Shown here one piece after another: positions 17,757-27,306 of a DNA stretch of 64,000 bases. The position numbers and the translations under genes were made by a program. Location of the stretch: contig NZ_DHNR01000019.1 in assembly GCF_002409645.1 (NCBI RefSeq), forward strand, positions 242,429 to 306,428, in the 5' to 3' direction. The stretch is from Acetobacter sp. UBA5411. GTDB taxonomy: Bacteria; Pseudomonadota; Alphaproteobacteria; Acetobacterales; Acetobacteraceae. Positions within the stretch are counted from its first letter, which is position 1. Each line of letters starts with the position of its first letter. The notes under the pieces were generated by a model that was not told where the DNA came from, searched no databases, and saw nothing but the letters and a program-made list of their open reading frames with translations.

Positions 17757-18722
17757 ATGACTCCGAGAGACCTTTTCACCGGAATGACGCTCGCGTTTGG
17801 AGCTTATGCGGCGTTCTCCATCAGCGACGCCTTTTCCAAACTGCTGGCTGGATCGCTGGACCCGTTTGAAGTCGCTTTTTCAGGCGGTATTTTCGGTTTC
17901 CTGATTCTGCCGTTCATCCGGCAGAAAGGGGAATCCTATCTCGATATCGTCCGTCCGCAGCTGTGGAAAATGTGGTTCCTCAGAGCGATCTGTGTGTTCG
18001 TCGCGACAGCGGCCAGTGTGGAAGCCTTCATGCTGCTGCCCATGCCTGAAGCATTGTCGCTGATGTTCCTGATGCCGCTGTTCGTGACGGTTATTTCTGT
18101 CGTTTTCCTGAAAGAAAAGGTCACGTTCTGGGCCTGGCTTGCGGTCATTCTGGGCTTTGTCGGGGTGCTGATCGTGCTGCGTCCCGGCTTCCGCGCCCTG
18201 CATTTCGGACATCTGTGCGCCCTGCTGGCAGCGTTTGCGAATGCGGGTAGCGTGATCGCCTACCGTCTTGCCGACCGTGAAAAGACCCGTCTGTCCCTGT
18301 TCGGTTCCAGTCTCATCGGACCGATTGTTGGAAATGGCATCCTGATGGGTGTGCATGCGACATGGCCTGCATCTGTCAAAGACTGGATCTTCCTGTTTGG
18401 CTACGGTTTTCTGGCGGCGCTTGGTCAGTTGCTGATGATGATGGCGACGGCGAAAGCTCCGGCAAACCGTGTGGCTCTGCCGCAATACAGCCAGATGGTC
18501 TGGGGTGTCGTGCTCAGTTACATCGTCTTTAAGGAGCCGCTGGATGGCTGGACCTTTGTCGGCATCACGGTGCTGATGTTTTCGGGCGTTCTGAACTGGA
18601 TCCGTCAGCGTATCCGTTACGAGCGGATGGCCATGAGAGAGCGCAAGGAGCGTAAACTGGCCGCCAAGCGCGCCAACGAAATCGCGCGAGCCTCAGTGGT
18701 TACGTCGTCGAAGCGTTTTTGA
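17757..18722 (+). CDS. DMT-superfamily (EamA) transporter
   Basis: 321 aa with ten predicted membrane helices in two EamA repeats (first about residues 5-135, second about 145-285). Start 17757 (MTPRDLFTG) is preferred over 17661 because the longer version adds a non-family stretch. Segments such as AYAAFSISDAFSKLLAG, EALSLMFLMPLFVTVISVVFLKEKV and ALPQYSQMVWGVVLSYIVFKEPLD are typical of drug/metabolite exporters. The C-terminal tail is highly basic and cytoplasmic (RERKERKLAAKR). Substrate unknown. Confidence 0.85.
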   Translation: MTPRDLFTGMTLAFGAYAAFSISDAFSKLLAGSLDPFEVAFSGGIFGFLILPFIRQKGESYLDIVRPQLWKMWFLRAICVFVATAASVEAFMLLPMPEALSLMFLMPLFVTVISVVFLKEKVTFWAWLAVILGFVGVLIVLRPGFRALHFGHLCALLAAFANAGSVIAYRLADREKTRLSLFGSSLIGPIVGNGILMGVHATWPASVKDWIFLFGYGFLAALGQLLMMMATAKAPANRVALPQYSQMVWGVVLSYIVFKEPLDGWTFVGITVLMFSGVLNWIRQRIRYERMAMRERKERKLAAKRANEIARASVVTSSKRF

Positions 18723-18733
18723 GAGGAGAGTCA

Positions 18734-18767
18734 GGCGTCTGTATGATCTTCGAATACAGGCGTGTCG
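18734..18767 (+). terminator. Terminator after the DMT exporter
   Basis: Imperfect stem (GGCGTCTGTAT / AATACAGGCGT region) followed by GTCGTTTTC. Two mismatches or wobbles weaken it. Confidence 0.45.
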
Positions 18768-18874
18768 TTTTCTGGGCTTTGTCCTGCACTGCGCAGGGAA
18801 CAGAGTCCACTTTGCCTGGATTGACCGAAGTAAACCGGAAAGCGGCAGCTTGGCTGCTCACGGAAATCAAGCAT

Positions 18875-18918
18875 TAAAAAATTACTCCTGATCTCCACAG
18901 TGAATGATCAGGAGTAAT
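18875..18918 (-). terminator. Intrinsic terminator of the yfdX gene
   Basis: A perfect 13-bp stem (18881-18893 with 18906-18918) closes a 12-nt loop. Read on the minus strand it is followed by a run of six T, a classical rho-independent terminator ten bases after the stop. Confidence 0.88.
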
Positions 18919-18928
18919 CGTATCGGCC

Positions 18929-19666
18929 TTACTGGGCAGCTTTGGCTGCGGGCTGTGTCGCCGCCGGAGCTGCTGGTGCAGCAGAGGCAGCGGCAGGAGC
19001 GCCTGCGGGAGCAGCCTGCGCATCAAGCAGATCGTCTTCCACAAACACGAGGCCGTTCAGCGCCTGTGTCACTGCGTCAAGCGCGTCCTGCGGGTTATGG
19101 CCTTCCGTGAAGACCTGCGCACGGTTCACTGCGCCCTGCGTCTTGTTCAGCGGGGCCAGAGCCACGATGAAGTCCAGCTTGTCGTCAACAACCTGCATGG
19201 TCTCTGCGGCCTGAGGAGCCTTGCCAGCCTTGATCTGGCCGTTTGCGGCTGCGATAGCGGCTTTCTTCTCGGGAGCCAGAGTTTCTGTTTCCACGAATTC
19301 ACCGCCGACCGGGATCCATACTTCCTGTGTGGTGGAAGGGGTGTGACCCGGTGCTGCCGGATGCTGAGGCGCCGGCGTCAGGGAAGCTTCAGCCGCAACA
19401 AACTTTTTGTCCGCTGTTGAAGCTGCTGTCAGGCTTTTATTCGCATCGTAGAGGAACGGGATGGCCTGATCCGTCTTGCCTGCAGCAAGCAGGTCATGGG
19501 CCTGAATCAGGTCACCGAAAGCGCGCTGACCGTCAGCGGAAAGATGCTTCAGGGAACGACCAGCCTTGTACTTCTCCCATGCGACATGCGCCGATGCTGC
19601 GTGAGCGAATGTCGGTGCTGTCGCCAGTCCGGCTGCCAGCATGAGAGAGAGTGCAATTTTCTTCAT
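18929..19666 (-). CDS. YfdX family protein, periplasmic
   Basis: 245 aa. Signal peptide at residues 1-23 (MKKIALSLMLAAGLATAPTFAHA). The YfdX domain spans about residues 30-215, recognisable from ALSAD-like KHLSADGQRAFGDLIQAHDLLAAGKTDQA, WIPVGGEFVETETLAPEKKAAI and VFVEDDLLD. The tail is a low-complexity Ala/Pro/Gln linker. In enteric bacteria YfdX lies in an acid-resistance-linked region and a Salmonella homologue affects antibiotic tolerance; its biochemical function is unknown. A periplasmic acid-stress role would suit an acetic acid bacterium, but that is inference. Confidence 0.85.
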   Translation of the reverse strand: MKKIALSLMLAAGLATAPTFAHAASAHVAWEKYKAGRSLKHLSADGQRAFGDLIQAHDLLAAGKTDQAIPFLYDANKSLTAASTADKKFVAAEASLTPAPQHPAAPGHTPSTTQEVWIPVGGEFVETETLAPEKKAAIAAANGQIKAGKAPQAAETMQVVDDKLDFIVALAPLNKTQGAVNRAQVFTEGHNPQDALDAVTQALNGLVFVEDDLLDAQAAPAGAPAAASAAPAAPAATQPAAKAAQ

Positions 19667-19837
19667 GTTTCAAACTCCTTGTCGTCATTCGAAAATGACA
19701 TGGGCCGGAGGTTATCGTGCGGGCGTGCCGACGAGAACCCTGTTTGGGACATGAAAGGTAATAGTTTTGTAGCCATCGGTTACATGACGAATATCAAGAC
19801 AGATCGCCGGATGGCATGACGCCACCCGGCTGCTACT

Positions 19838-20632
19838 TCAGACCAGCGGGATATTCACGGCCTTTGACAGTGTTTCTGCAATGCCCGGAGCGACGGCGAG
19901 AATGGTCGCGCCGCCGGTCAGACCACCGTCACGGAGAAAGGGAGAAACCTTTGCGCCTGCCTCTGCCAGAATGGGGAGAGCACCGGCGACATCCCAGAGA
20001 TTGATAACGATTTCGATGTAGGCATCCAGTCGGCCGCAGGCCACATCGGTCAGCGCCAGCGCACCGGAACCTCCTGAGCGCGGCATCGCACCAGAGTCCA
20101 GAATGGCCCCGATCTTCTCCATGAAAACCGGTTTCGGCACCCGATTGCTCCAGCCCATCTCGATCATGGCGCTGCGCGTGTCGCTCACAGGTGACGCCTT
20201 GATGGGTTTGCCGTTCAGGAAAGCGCCCTTGCCGATCAGCCCGGTATAGGTCTCGCCAAGCGCAGGGGCGCAGACGATCCCGGCAACCGGACGGTCATCT
20301 TCCAGAAGGCCGAGCGAGACACACCAGCGATTACGTCCGCGTGCGAAATTGGAAGTGCCGTCGATGGGATCAACAACCCAGCGCAGGCTGCCGCTGCGTG
20401 TCGCGCCTTCTTCCTCGCCCTGAAATCCGTCGTCCGGAAAAAGAGCCGCCATACGCTTGGAGATGAATGCTTCAACCGCGCCATCTGCTTCCGTCAGCCA
20501 GTCCTGAGCGGATTTCTGCGTGCCCACCGGTCCGCCCGGAGGCGGTCTCATCGAAAGGGCCAGCCGTGCGGCATCATCCACAACGGCACGGGCCGCTTCA
20601 AAACGGCGTTCAATGGCAGCAGTCATGAGCAT
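19838..20632 (-). CDS. Inositol monophosphatase family protein
   Basis: 264 aa (Met3 at 20626 is an equal start). Metal-dependent, lithium-sensitive phosphatase fold. Motif A is visible as WVVDPIDGTSNFARG, preceded by the metal Glu in GEEEG, and motif B as NLWDVAGALPILAEAG near the C terminus. The family covers inositol phosphates, fructose-1,6-bisphosphate, histidinol phosphate (HisN) and PAP. HisN-type function is possible in alphaproteobacteria; the sequence alone does not choose. It stands alone on the minus strand. Confidence 0.87.
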   Translation of the reverse strand: MLMTAAIERRFEAARAVVDDAARLALSMRPPPGGPVGTQKSAQDWLTEADGAVEAFISKRMAALFPDDGFQGEEEGATRSGSLRWVVDPIDGTSNFARGRNRWCVSLGLLEDDRPVAGIVCAPALGETYTGLIGKGAFLNGKPIKASPVSDTRSAMIEMGWSNRVPKPVFMEKIGAILDSGAMPRSGGSGALALTDVACGRLDAYIEIVINLWDVAGALPILAEAGAKVSPFLRDGGLTGGATILAVAPGIAETLSKAVNIPLV

Positions 20633-20817
20633 GTTTCCCGGCGCAGGCCGGTCTCCTGTCAGTCAGGATGACGATGCGTCACCCTTTCTTGAAACGGGAC
20701 AAGAAATAGGCCGGAGAGAGGGCGTGCGTCGAGGGCGCCGGTTCCGGTCATCGGGTTTTATATGCAACTGACCGGCACAGGCTCCGTTGTTTTTACAGAT
20801 AACCGGGAGGAGCAAGC

Positions 20818-21378
20818 ATGAAAGAGGCTCAGGATCAGTCAGGTCTGCCGAGGGGGATTGATCATGTCGGCGTCACTGTTCCCGATATCGACGCGGCTCT
20901 TCATTTTCTGGAACAGGCCTTCGGAGCGGTTCCGCTTTATCGTAATGTGACGCCGGATCACCCGCAGGAAGGAAGCAGGGTTGAGAAGATCCTCGACCTT
21001 GTACCCGGAACGGTCGTGAAAGAAATGTGCATGGTGGCGCTGGGGCAGGGGCCTTGTATCGAGCTTTTTGAAATGCACGGGCCGGAGCAGCATGCCGCCC
21101 TGCGTCCCAGTGATTTCGGGCTTCAGCATTTCGCGGTCTATGTGGATGATATCGAAGCAGGATGCGCCCGTTTCACTGAAGCTGGTGGTGTCCTGATGAC
21201 AGAACCGCAGAAGCAGCCTTCACTGGAAGAAGGGCCGGGCAATCTGTTCTGCTACGGAAAGACACCGTGGGGAATGATCGTGGAACTGCTCGCCACACCC
21301 AGTCGGGAGCGCTTCGATGCAGTGTCGCCGGAAAAACGCTACCAGCCCCCACGCAGGTCCTTGGAGGACGCAAAATAA
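20818..21378 (+). CDS. VOC-family (glyoxalase/dioxygenase fold) protein
   Basis: 186 aa with two beta-alpha-beta-beta-beta units: GIDHVGVTVPDIDAALHFLEQAFGA at residues 13-37 and LQHFAVYVDDIEAGCARFTEAGG around 102-124. Likely metal ligands are His16, the Glu of IELFEMHG, His104 and the Glu of MIVELLA. The layout is like methylmalonyl-CoA epimerase or a glyoxalase-type lyase, but no partner gene fixes the substrate. GGGAGGAG gives a strong ribosome-binding site. It overlaps the next gene by one base (TAATG). Confidence 0.82.
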   Translation: MKEAQDQSGLPRGIDHVGVTVPDIDAALHFLEQAFGAVPLYRNVTPDHPQEGSRVEKILDLVPGTVVKEMCMVALGQGPCIELFEMHGPEQHAALRPSDFGLQHFAVYVDDIEAGCARFTEAGGVLMTEPQKQPSLEEGPGNLFCYGKTPWGMIVELLATPSRERFDAVSPEKRYQPPRRSLEDAK

Positions 21379-21896
21379 TGAAACGCAGCGCAATTTTTGT
21401 CGCTTTGGCGGGGCTTGTGAGTCTGTCGGGAGGAGCTCAGGCTGACGAGACACCGCCTCGCCCAACCATGTGGTACTGGCATAACTGGAGCGATCATAAC
21501 GGCATCAGTCATATGACACGCTGCCCGATCCGTGATTTCGATCTGAAAACCATGTCGAAACCGGCGGGACCACAGTGGCAGAACCGGCTGAAGGAAGGTC
21601 CAGCTCAGGTAATCTTCACCGTGCAACCCGCGCACTGGAACGGAGCATGGCATCCGGACCCGAAGGTGCAGTGGATCATTCCGCTTAAAGGCTCATGGTA
21701 TGTGACGGCCATGGATGGGCACAAGGTGGTCATGGGGCCGGGCGAAGTCTCGCTGGGTGAGGATCAACTCAGCCGTAAGGATCAGCAGGGCCGTATCGGG
21801 CATGATGCAGGAAATGTAGGGGATGGTCCCGTCGAACTGATGGTCATCCAGACAGATGAGACGCCGACCAGCGATCAACCCTGTCGTTTCAAATAA
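21378..21896 (+). CDS. Secreted cupin-domain protein
   Basis: 172 aa. Signal peptide at residues 1-23 (MKRSAIFVALAGLVSLSGGAQA). The cupin core is seen from about residue 75 (VQPAHWNGAWHPDPKVQWIIPLKGSWYVTAMDG) to VMGPGEVSLGEDQ, but the metal His/Glu set is incomplete compared with classical cupin motif 1. Translation is coupled to the VOC gene by TAATG, so both may act on one small molecule, the cupin in the periplasm. Substrate unknown. Confidence 0.75.
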   Translation: MKRSAIFVALAGLVSLSGGAQADETPPRPTMWYWHNWSDHNGISHMTRCPIRDFDLKTMSKPAGPQWQNRLKEGPAQVIFTVQPAHWNGAWHPDPKVQWIIPLKGSWYVTAMDGHKVVMGPGEVSLGEDQLSRKDQQGRIGHDAGNVGDGPVELMVIQTDETPTSDQPCRFK

Positions 21897-21909
21897 AAGT
21901 AGACCGTCT

Positions 21910-21941
21910 AACCGGTATCGGAAAATCCTCCGATACCGGTT
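21910..21941. terminator. Stem-loop between convergent cupin and VOC genes
   Basis: Perfect 13-bp inverted repeat (AACCGGTATCGGA / TCCGATACCGGTT) with a 6-nt loop, placed between two convergent stops. No long T-run on either side; it probably serves both directions. Confidence 0.6.
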
Positions 21942-21953
21942 GAAGAAACAGAC

Positions 21954-22331
21954 TTACATGGAGTGCAGGGCGCACAGCTTGTTGCCGTCGGGATCGCGCA
22001 GATAGGCAAGATACATGTCGCCAGCGGGATTCTTGCGCACGCCCGGTGGGTCTTCGATCTGGGTGCCACCGTTCTCACCGCCAGCTTTCCACCATGCGTC
22101 GATTTTCTCCGGCGTCTCGATGGCGAAACCGATGGTCAAGCCGTTACCTGCGGTGGCGGGTTCACCGTTGAGCGGTTTGCCGATCACAAGGCGTTCGCCC
22201 TTGTGGATATAAACAAGGCGACCTTTCGGGTTCAGGGTTCCCGGTGTTCCACCGATTGCCGTGAAGATGGCGTCGTAGAATTTGCGTGATCTTTCGATGT
22301 CGTTACTGCCAAGCATGACGTGGCTGAACAT
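21954..22331 (-). CDS. VOC-family glyoxalase-like protein
   Basis: 125 aa from MFSHVMLGSNDIERSRKFYD at 22331; a longer frame from 22403 has no family similarity before this Met. Single glyoxalase/bleomycin-resistance domain with the C-terminal signature YLAYLRDPDGNKLCALH. Related small proteins are usually annotated as glyoxalase family; the reaction is unknown. Convergent with the cupin gene. Confidence 0.85.
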   Translation of the reverse strand: MFSHVMLGSNDIERSRKFYDAIFTAIGGTPGTLNPKGRLVYIHKGERLVIGKPLNGEPATAGNGLTIGFAIETPEKIDAWWKAGGENGGTQIEDPPGVRKNPAGDMYLAYLRDPDGNKLCALHSM

Positions 22332-22499
22332 AGGCGATCTCCAGAGTTTCTGATCGTGTCCGGGTCTGCCGTATCGAAAGCAGACCTGTCGGACACCATC
22401 CACGGTCCGGCACGCTACAGTCAGCCCGGACGATCCTACAAGAGTTCCTGTAGGAAACGCTGCATTGACGGCGGCCCGGATGCGTATTCAACTGCAACC

Positions 22500-23198
22500 A
22501 TGACAGCGCATCCTCTCGCCGGTTCCTCGGTCCTTTTCGATCTTGATGGAACAATCATCGACTCCCGCGCAGGGATCATCGCAACAATCCGGAAAGTGAT
22601 CCGTGAGCTTGGTCATGAACCTGATCTGGATCAGGATCTGACCTGGGTCGTGGGCCCACCGCTGCGAGATCTGATCGGAGAAGTTCTCCGTCATTATGGC
22701 GATGACCGGTGTGACGACGCGATGGCGTGTTACCGGCGGCATTACGAAGCTGAAGGCATGTTCCAGACACCGGTTTTTCCCGGAATGCGGGAGGCCATCG
22801 CGACCATCAAAGAGGCGGGCGCTACCCTCTATATTGCGACATCAAAACCCAAGGCGCTGGCCCGCGCCATTCTTGAACGTGCAGGGTTACTCGGAGAGTT
22901 CCGGGAAGTTTATGGCGCTCGACCGGATGACAGCGGTGCGGAAAAGCCGGAACTGATCGGCTCGGTTCTGTCGGACCACGGGATTGAAAAGCATCACGCC
23001 ATCATGCTCGGTGATCGTCGGTTCGATATTTCCGGCGCGCATGCCAACGCCATCCGTGCAATTGGTATTGCGTGGGGATATGGCGGGGAAGGCGAACTGA
23101 TCGAAGCGGGTGCTGAGGCCATCGCCGAGACGCCTTCCGAACTGCCGGACCTTGTTTCCAGACAGCTTCAGGCTGCCCTGAAGCATGTTCATGCCTGA
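22500..23198 (+). CDS. HAD-superfamily hydrolase (phosphoglycolate phosphatase-like)
   Basis: 232 aa from ATG 22500. Motif I SVLFDLDGTIIDSRAG, motif II Thr/Ser in YIATSKPKALA, motif III Lys in GAEKPELIG and motif IV IMLGDRRFDI are all intact. An alpha-helical cap lies between residues 20 and 90. It is a second Gph-like gene in this window (compare 13449-14108), so the two may differ in substrate. A small stem-loop (TCCTACA / TGTAGGA, 22434-22455) sits in the leader. Confidence 0.83.
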   Translation: MTAHPLAGSSVLFDLDGTIIDSRAGIIATIRKVIRELGHEPDLDQDLTWVVGPPLRDLIGEVLRHYGDDRCDDAMACYRRHYEAEGMFQTPVFPGMREAIATIKEAGATLYIATSKPKALARAILERAGLLGEFREVYGARPDDSGAEKPELIGSVLSDHGIEKHHAIMLGDRRFDISGAHANAIRAIGIAWGYGGEGELIEAGAEAIAETPSELPDLVSRQLQAALKHVHA

Positions 23199-23370
23199 AG
23201 AGCGGTTCCCAAGGGATTGACCAATCGGTCACCTCATTGGAAACAGTCGGCAGAATTGCGTTGCAACCGGATTGCCCAAAGCGGGAATTTCCGCTCAAGT
23301 GTGGCGCAATATCGGCCCTGAGGGCCATGAAACCATAGGTAAGCCCCTTGAAAGGGCAGGAGAGCAGGCC

Positions 23371-24468
<1,098 letters not shown>

Positions 24469-24503
24469 CTCTGTTCTGCGGACAGATCTGACCATTCCCA
24501 TGG

Positions 24504-24532
24504 AGCCGACACTTCTCAAGTGTCGGCTTTTG
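24504..24532 (+). terminator. Intrinsic terminator of ilvE
   Basis: Perfect 11-bp GC-rich stem (AGCCGACACTT / AAGTGTCGGCT) with a CTC loop, followed by TTTTGC. Confidence 0.88.
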
Positions 24533-24563
24533 CGTTTCAGCTTCTTCAGTCACACAGGTTTCG

Positions 24564-25286
24564 ATGAAGATCCTTGCCGTCGCTTTGCCGAAAGTCCGTA
24601 TCTGCGCCGTGGGACACTGGCCTGCGGACCGTATTGACAAGGATGGCTTCCTGATTCTGGACAGTGTGGTTCAGAAGGAGCTGGCGGAGATCGCCTCACT
24701 CGTTTCCTACGAATGCAAGGAACAGATCTTCGCTCAGGCGACGCCCGCGCAGTATATTTACATTCCGCACTCAGGCGCGGTGCGTGTTGCTCATCAGCTT
24801 GCGGACGGCAGAAATCAGATCGTCGCTTTCTATATGCCGGGTGAGCCGTTTGGGCTGGGGGAGAACGGCGTTTATCTGAATTCGGCCTGTGCGCTGACAG
24901 ATTGCCTGCTTATCCGTGTGCCGCGTGCTGCGCTGGACGCACTCTGCGCTCATGAGCCGCGGCTGCAACAGGATTGTCTTGTGGGAGCCATGGCGCAGTT
25001 GCGGCTTTCCCAGCGGCATCTGCTGATTGTCACGCATCAGAGAGTGCTGAAGCGGGTTGCCGACTTTCTGCTGGAATGCAGTCGGCAGCAGGAAGTTTTT
25101 GATCCTGCGCGAAGTGTTCTCAGCCTTATCATGGATCGTTCCGATATCGCCGATTATCTGGGAACGTCCGTCGAAACAATCAGCCGTACGCTGGGGAAAC
25201 TTGAGGAAGATGGTCTGGTGAAACGGCTTGATTCCCGTAGTCTCTGGCTTGATGTACCCAAACTTACGAATCTTCTCAATAATTAG
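24564..25286 (+). CDS. Crp/Fnr-family transcriptional regulator
   Basis: 240 aa. Cyclic-nucleotide-binding-like domain at about residues 25-145 (QYIYIPHSGAVRVAHQLADG, MPGEPFGLGENG), dimer helix, then a winged helix with the recognition region DRSDIADYLGTSVETISRTL at about 193-212. The N-terminal cysteine cluster of FNR is absent (only one early Cys), so it is not an oxygen-sensing iron-sulfur FNR. It may be FixK-like or respond to a redox/nitrogen signal. It stands alone between ilvE and radC, so targets are not evident. Confidence 0.87.
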   Translation: MKILAVALPKVRICAVGHWPADRIDKDGFLILDSVVQKELAEIASLVSYECKEQIFAQATPAQYIYIPHSGAVRVAHQLADGRNQIVAFYMPGEPFGLGENGVYLNSACALTDCLLIRVPRAALDALCAHEPRLQQDCLVGAMAQLRLSQRHLLIVTHQRVLKRVADFLLECSRQQEVFDPARSVLSLIMDRSDIADYLGTSVETISRTLGKLEEDGLVKRLDSRSLWLDVPKLTNLLNN

Positions 25287-25287
25287 G

Positions 25288-25307
25288 GATGTATTATAAA
25301 ATACATC
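25288..25307 (+). terminator. AT-rich stem-loop after the Crp/Fnr gene
   Basis: Perfect 8-bp stem (GATGTATT / AATACATC) with an ATAA loop, immediately after the stop codon. It is AT-rich with no clear T-run, so termination is only possible. Confidence 0.4.
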
Positions 25308-25381
25308 ATATTAAGTTTAAGTCTAATTTTTAGTATTTATTTATATAAAAAAACAAAATAGCTAGTATTCACTGAAATAAC

Positions 25382-26179
25382 ATGCCTGTAGACTTTCGAT
25401 GTTTTCTATTTGCGTCGAGGTCTTTCGTGAGTAATGGATTTTCGGATGGGGCGACATTTCGCAACCTGAATGTCCGCGACACAAAACTGGCTCCTGACCC
25501 GACCAGAGCACTTCACAACAGCGAACAGGCTGACCCGGAAGAGAGTGGCCTTGTCACCGATCTACCGGTTCTGGATGATATTGACGCCCTCTCGGCGTTG
25601 GTGCATCTGGCCATGCCAAAACATGAGGAACCGAAGGTAATGGCGGGAATGCTTCTTGCCCGGTTCGGATCATTTGCGGGAACCCTGACGGCTTCCACGC
25701 AGGCTTTGCGCTCTGTGGCCGGGATCGGGCCATACATGCTTGCGGCCGTAACCGTCTTTCGTGAAGCTGCGGTCAGGTTCCAGAGATCTCAACTCGCGGA
25801 CAGTGAAATTCTTTCTGATCGGAAAAAGCTGTATGCCTATTTATCAGCGGTTCTGGCGCGGGAAGTCATAGAGCAGTTTCACATCCTTTTTCTGGACGAG
25901 ACTGGCCTGTTGATCGCCGATGAAGCGCAGGCGAGGGGGACGGTCAATCATACTCCTGTTTATCCAAGAGAGGTTGTCCGCAGGGCGCTTGAACTGAAGG
26001 CGACCGCACTTGTTCTCGTGCATAATCACCCGAGCGGCGATCCGTCACCTTCAGCTGAAGATCTTGCCATGACCAAACAGGTCGCCTCTGCCGCCAGTGT
26101 TCTGGGCATTACCGTGCGGGATCATGTGATTGTCGGAAATGGTAAATGGCTGAGTTTCGCAGAGTCGAAATTGATTTAG
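25382..26179 (+). CDS. radC: RadC/JAB-domain protein
   Basis: 265 aa. An N-terminal helix-hairpin-helix-like region (RSVAGIGPYMLAAVTVFREAAVR, about residues 118-140) precedes a JAB1/MPN metalloprotease-like domain with the complete zinc signature HNHPSGDPSPSAEDLAMT near residue 218. Once called a DNA-repair protein; its actual role is unclear, with links to transformation and recombination. GTG 25427 is an alternative start that removes a poorly conserved N terminus. Preceded by an AT-rich leader. Confidence 0.88.
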   Translation: MPVDFRCFLFASRSFVSNGFSDGATFRNLNVRDTKLAPDPTRALHNSEQADPEESGLVTDLPVLDDIDALSALVHLAMPKHEEPKVMAGMLLARFGSFAGTLTASTQALRSVAGIGPYMLAAVTVFREAAVRFQRSQLADSEILSDRKKLYAYLSAVLAREVIEQFHILFLDETGLLIADEAQARGTVNHTPVYPREVVRRALELKATALVLVHNHPSGDPSPSAEDLAMTKQVASAASVLGITVRDHVIVGNGKWLSFAESKLI

Positions 26180-26235
26180 GAGCTTCCCCTGAAGGACTAC
26201 AGCCGGGCATAACCCGACCATAGCCCCAAGCCCCC

Positions 26236-27306
26236 TCAAATCTGACTCTGGCTTTGCGTCTGCGATGAGAATGCCGGAAGCGGCTCAAGCGGCGGCAATG
26301 ACTGAAGCGGTGTCGCCAGGACAGGTTCCGTTGGCCAGAAAGCCTGGGCAATTTCATTCTGAACCTGCTGAAGCTCGCTCTGAATCCAGTCGCAGAACTC
26401 ATGCAGTCCGCTGACGATAATCTGGGTCGCCGTCTGACTTTCCAGCACGGCGGAGAGATGCTCCACACGCTCCAGAATGTTGGAAGATGCGAGCAGGCGG
26501 TAATCCCGGCGGAGCTGTGTCAGGCTATTGTGAAGTAGCCTGAGATTCGTCGTCAGTGAACGCGGAAAAGCGGCGCTCTTCAGCAGAAAACCGATGATGC
26601 TGGAGGGGCGGATATCGCCCGCCATGACCCGTCTGTAAGCATGATAACCCGCAGCCGAGCGCAAAAGAGCGGACCACTGGCTGATATCAACTTCCGATCC
26701 CACACCGGCCTCCGAAGGCAGGAGCGTATGGTATTTGATGTCGATCAGACGTGTGATCTGATCGGCGCGTTCAATATAGCGTCCAATATTGTAGAAGACC
26801 GACACCTGATCCCGATAGAGCGTTCCCTCGGTAATACCGGTATGGGTTTGGCACTCTTCCTTGATCTTCGTGCACAGGGTGGAAATTTCGCCGGGGCGGA
26901 TGTCGTTGGCTTTCAGGTCCCGGACAAAATTGGTGAAGACGTTGAGCTGCGCCCACATTTCCACAGAGATGAACGGACGCAGGGATCGGGCGTTTTCACG
27001 GGCGGCATGAGCCAGAGCGGCGATTGAAGTCGGGTTGTCCCTTTCAATCACATAAAAGGAGATCACCTGTTCCGCGGCGTATTTGCGGTGCGCCTTGAAG
27101 AATCTTTCCTCATCCGCATTGATCTGAATGATGGCCTTCCATCCGTCTGTCGCGCCGGACCGAACAAAGGTCTCGGTGATATCGATGATACGCGCCAGAT
27201 TTTCGATGCGTTCCATATAACGGGCGAGCCACATGGAACATTCTGCATACCGTGAGAGAAGCGGCTGCGGAGGAAGGGTTGCGATCGGATCGACAGTAAT
27301 GGTCAT
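26236..27306 (-). CDS. Alpha-E domain protein
   Basis: 356 aa from ATG 27306, which overlaps the ATP-grasp stop as ATGA; the frame is open further upstream but inside that gene. All-helical domain with the family's N-terminal signature LLSRYAECSMWLARYMERIENLARIID and later SVFYNIGRYIERADQITRLIDIKYHTLLP. Alpha-E proteins (DUF403) accompany circularly permuted ATP-grasp enzymes and transglutaminases in predicted peptide-ligation systems. The exact role is unknown. The C-terminal tail is Ser/Gln-rich. Confidence 0.9.
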   Translation of the reverse strand: MTITVDPIATLPPQPLLSRYAECSMWLARYMERIENLARIIDITETFVRSGATDGWKAIIQINADEERFFKAHRKYAAEQVISFYVIERDNPTSIAALAHAARENARSLRPFISVEMWAQLNVFTNFVRDLKANDIRPGEISTLCTKIKEECQTHTGITEGTLYRDQVSVFYNIGRYIERADQITRLIDIKYHTLLPSEAGVGSEVDISQWSALLRSAAGYHAYRRVMAGDIRPSSIIGFLLKSAAFPRSLTTNLRLLHNSLTQLRRDYRLLASSNILERVEHLSAVLESQTATQIIVSGLHEFCDWIQSELQQVQNEIAQAFWPTEPVLATPLQSLPPLEPLPAFSSQTQSQSQI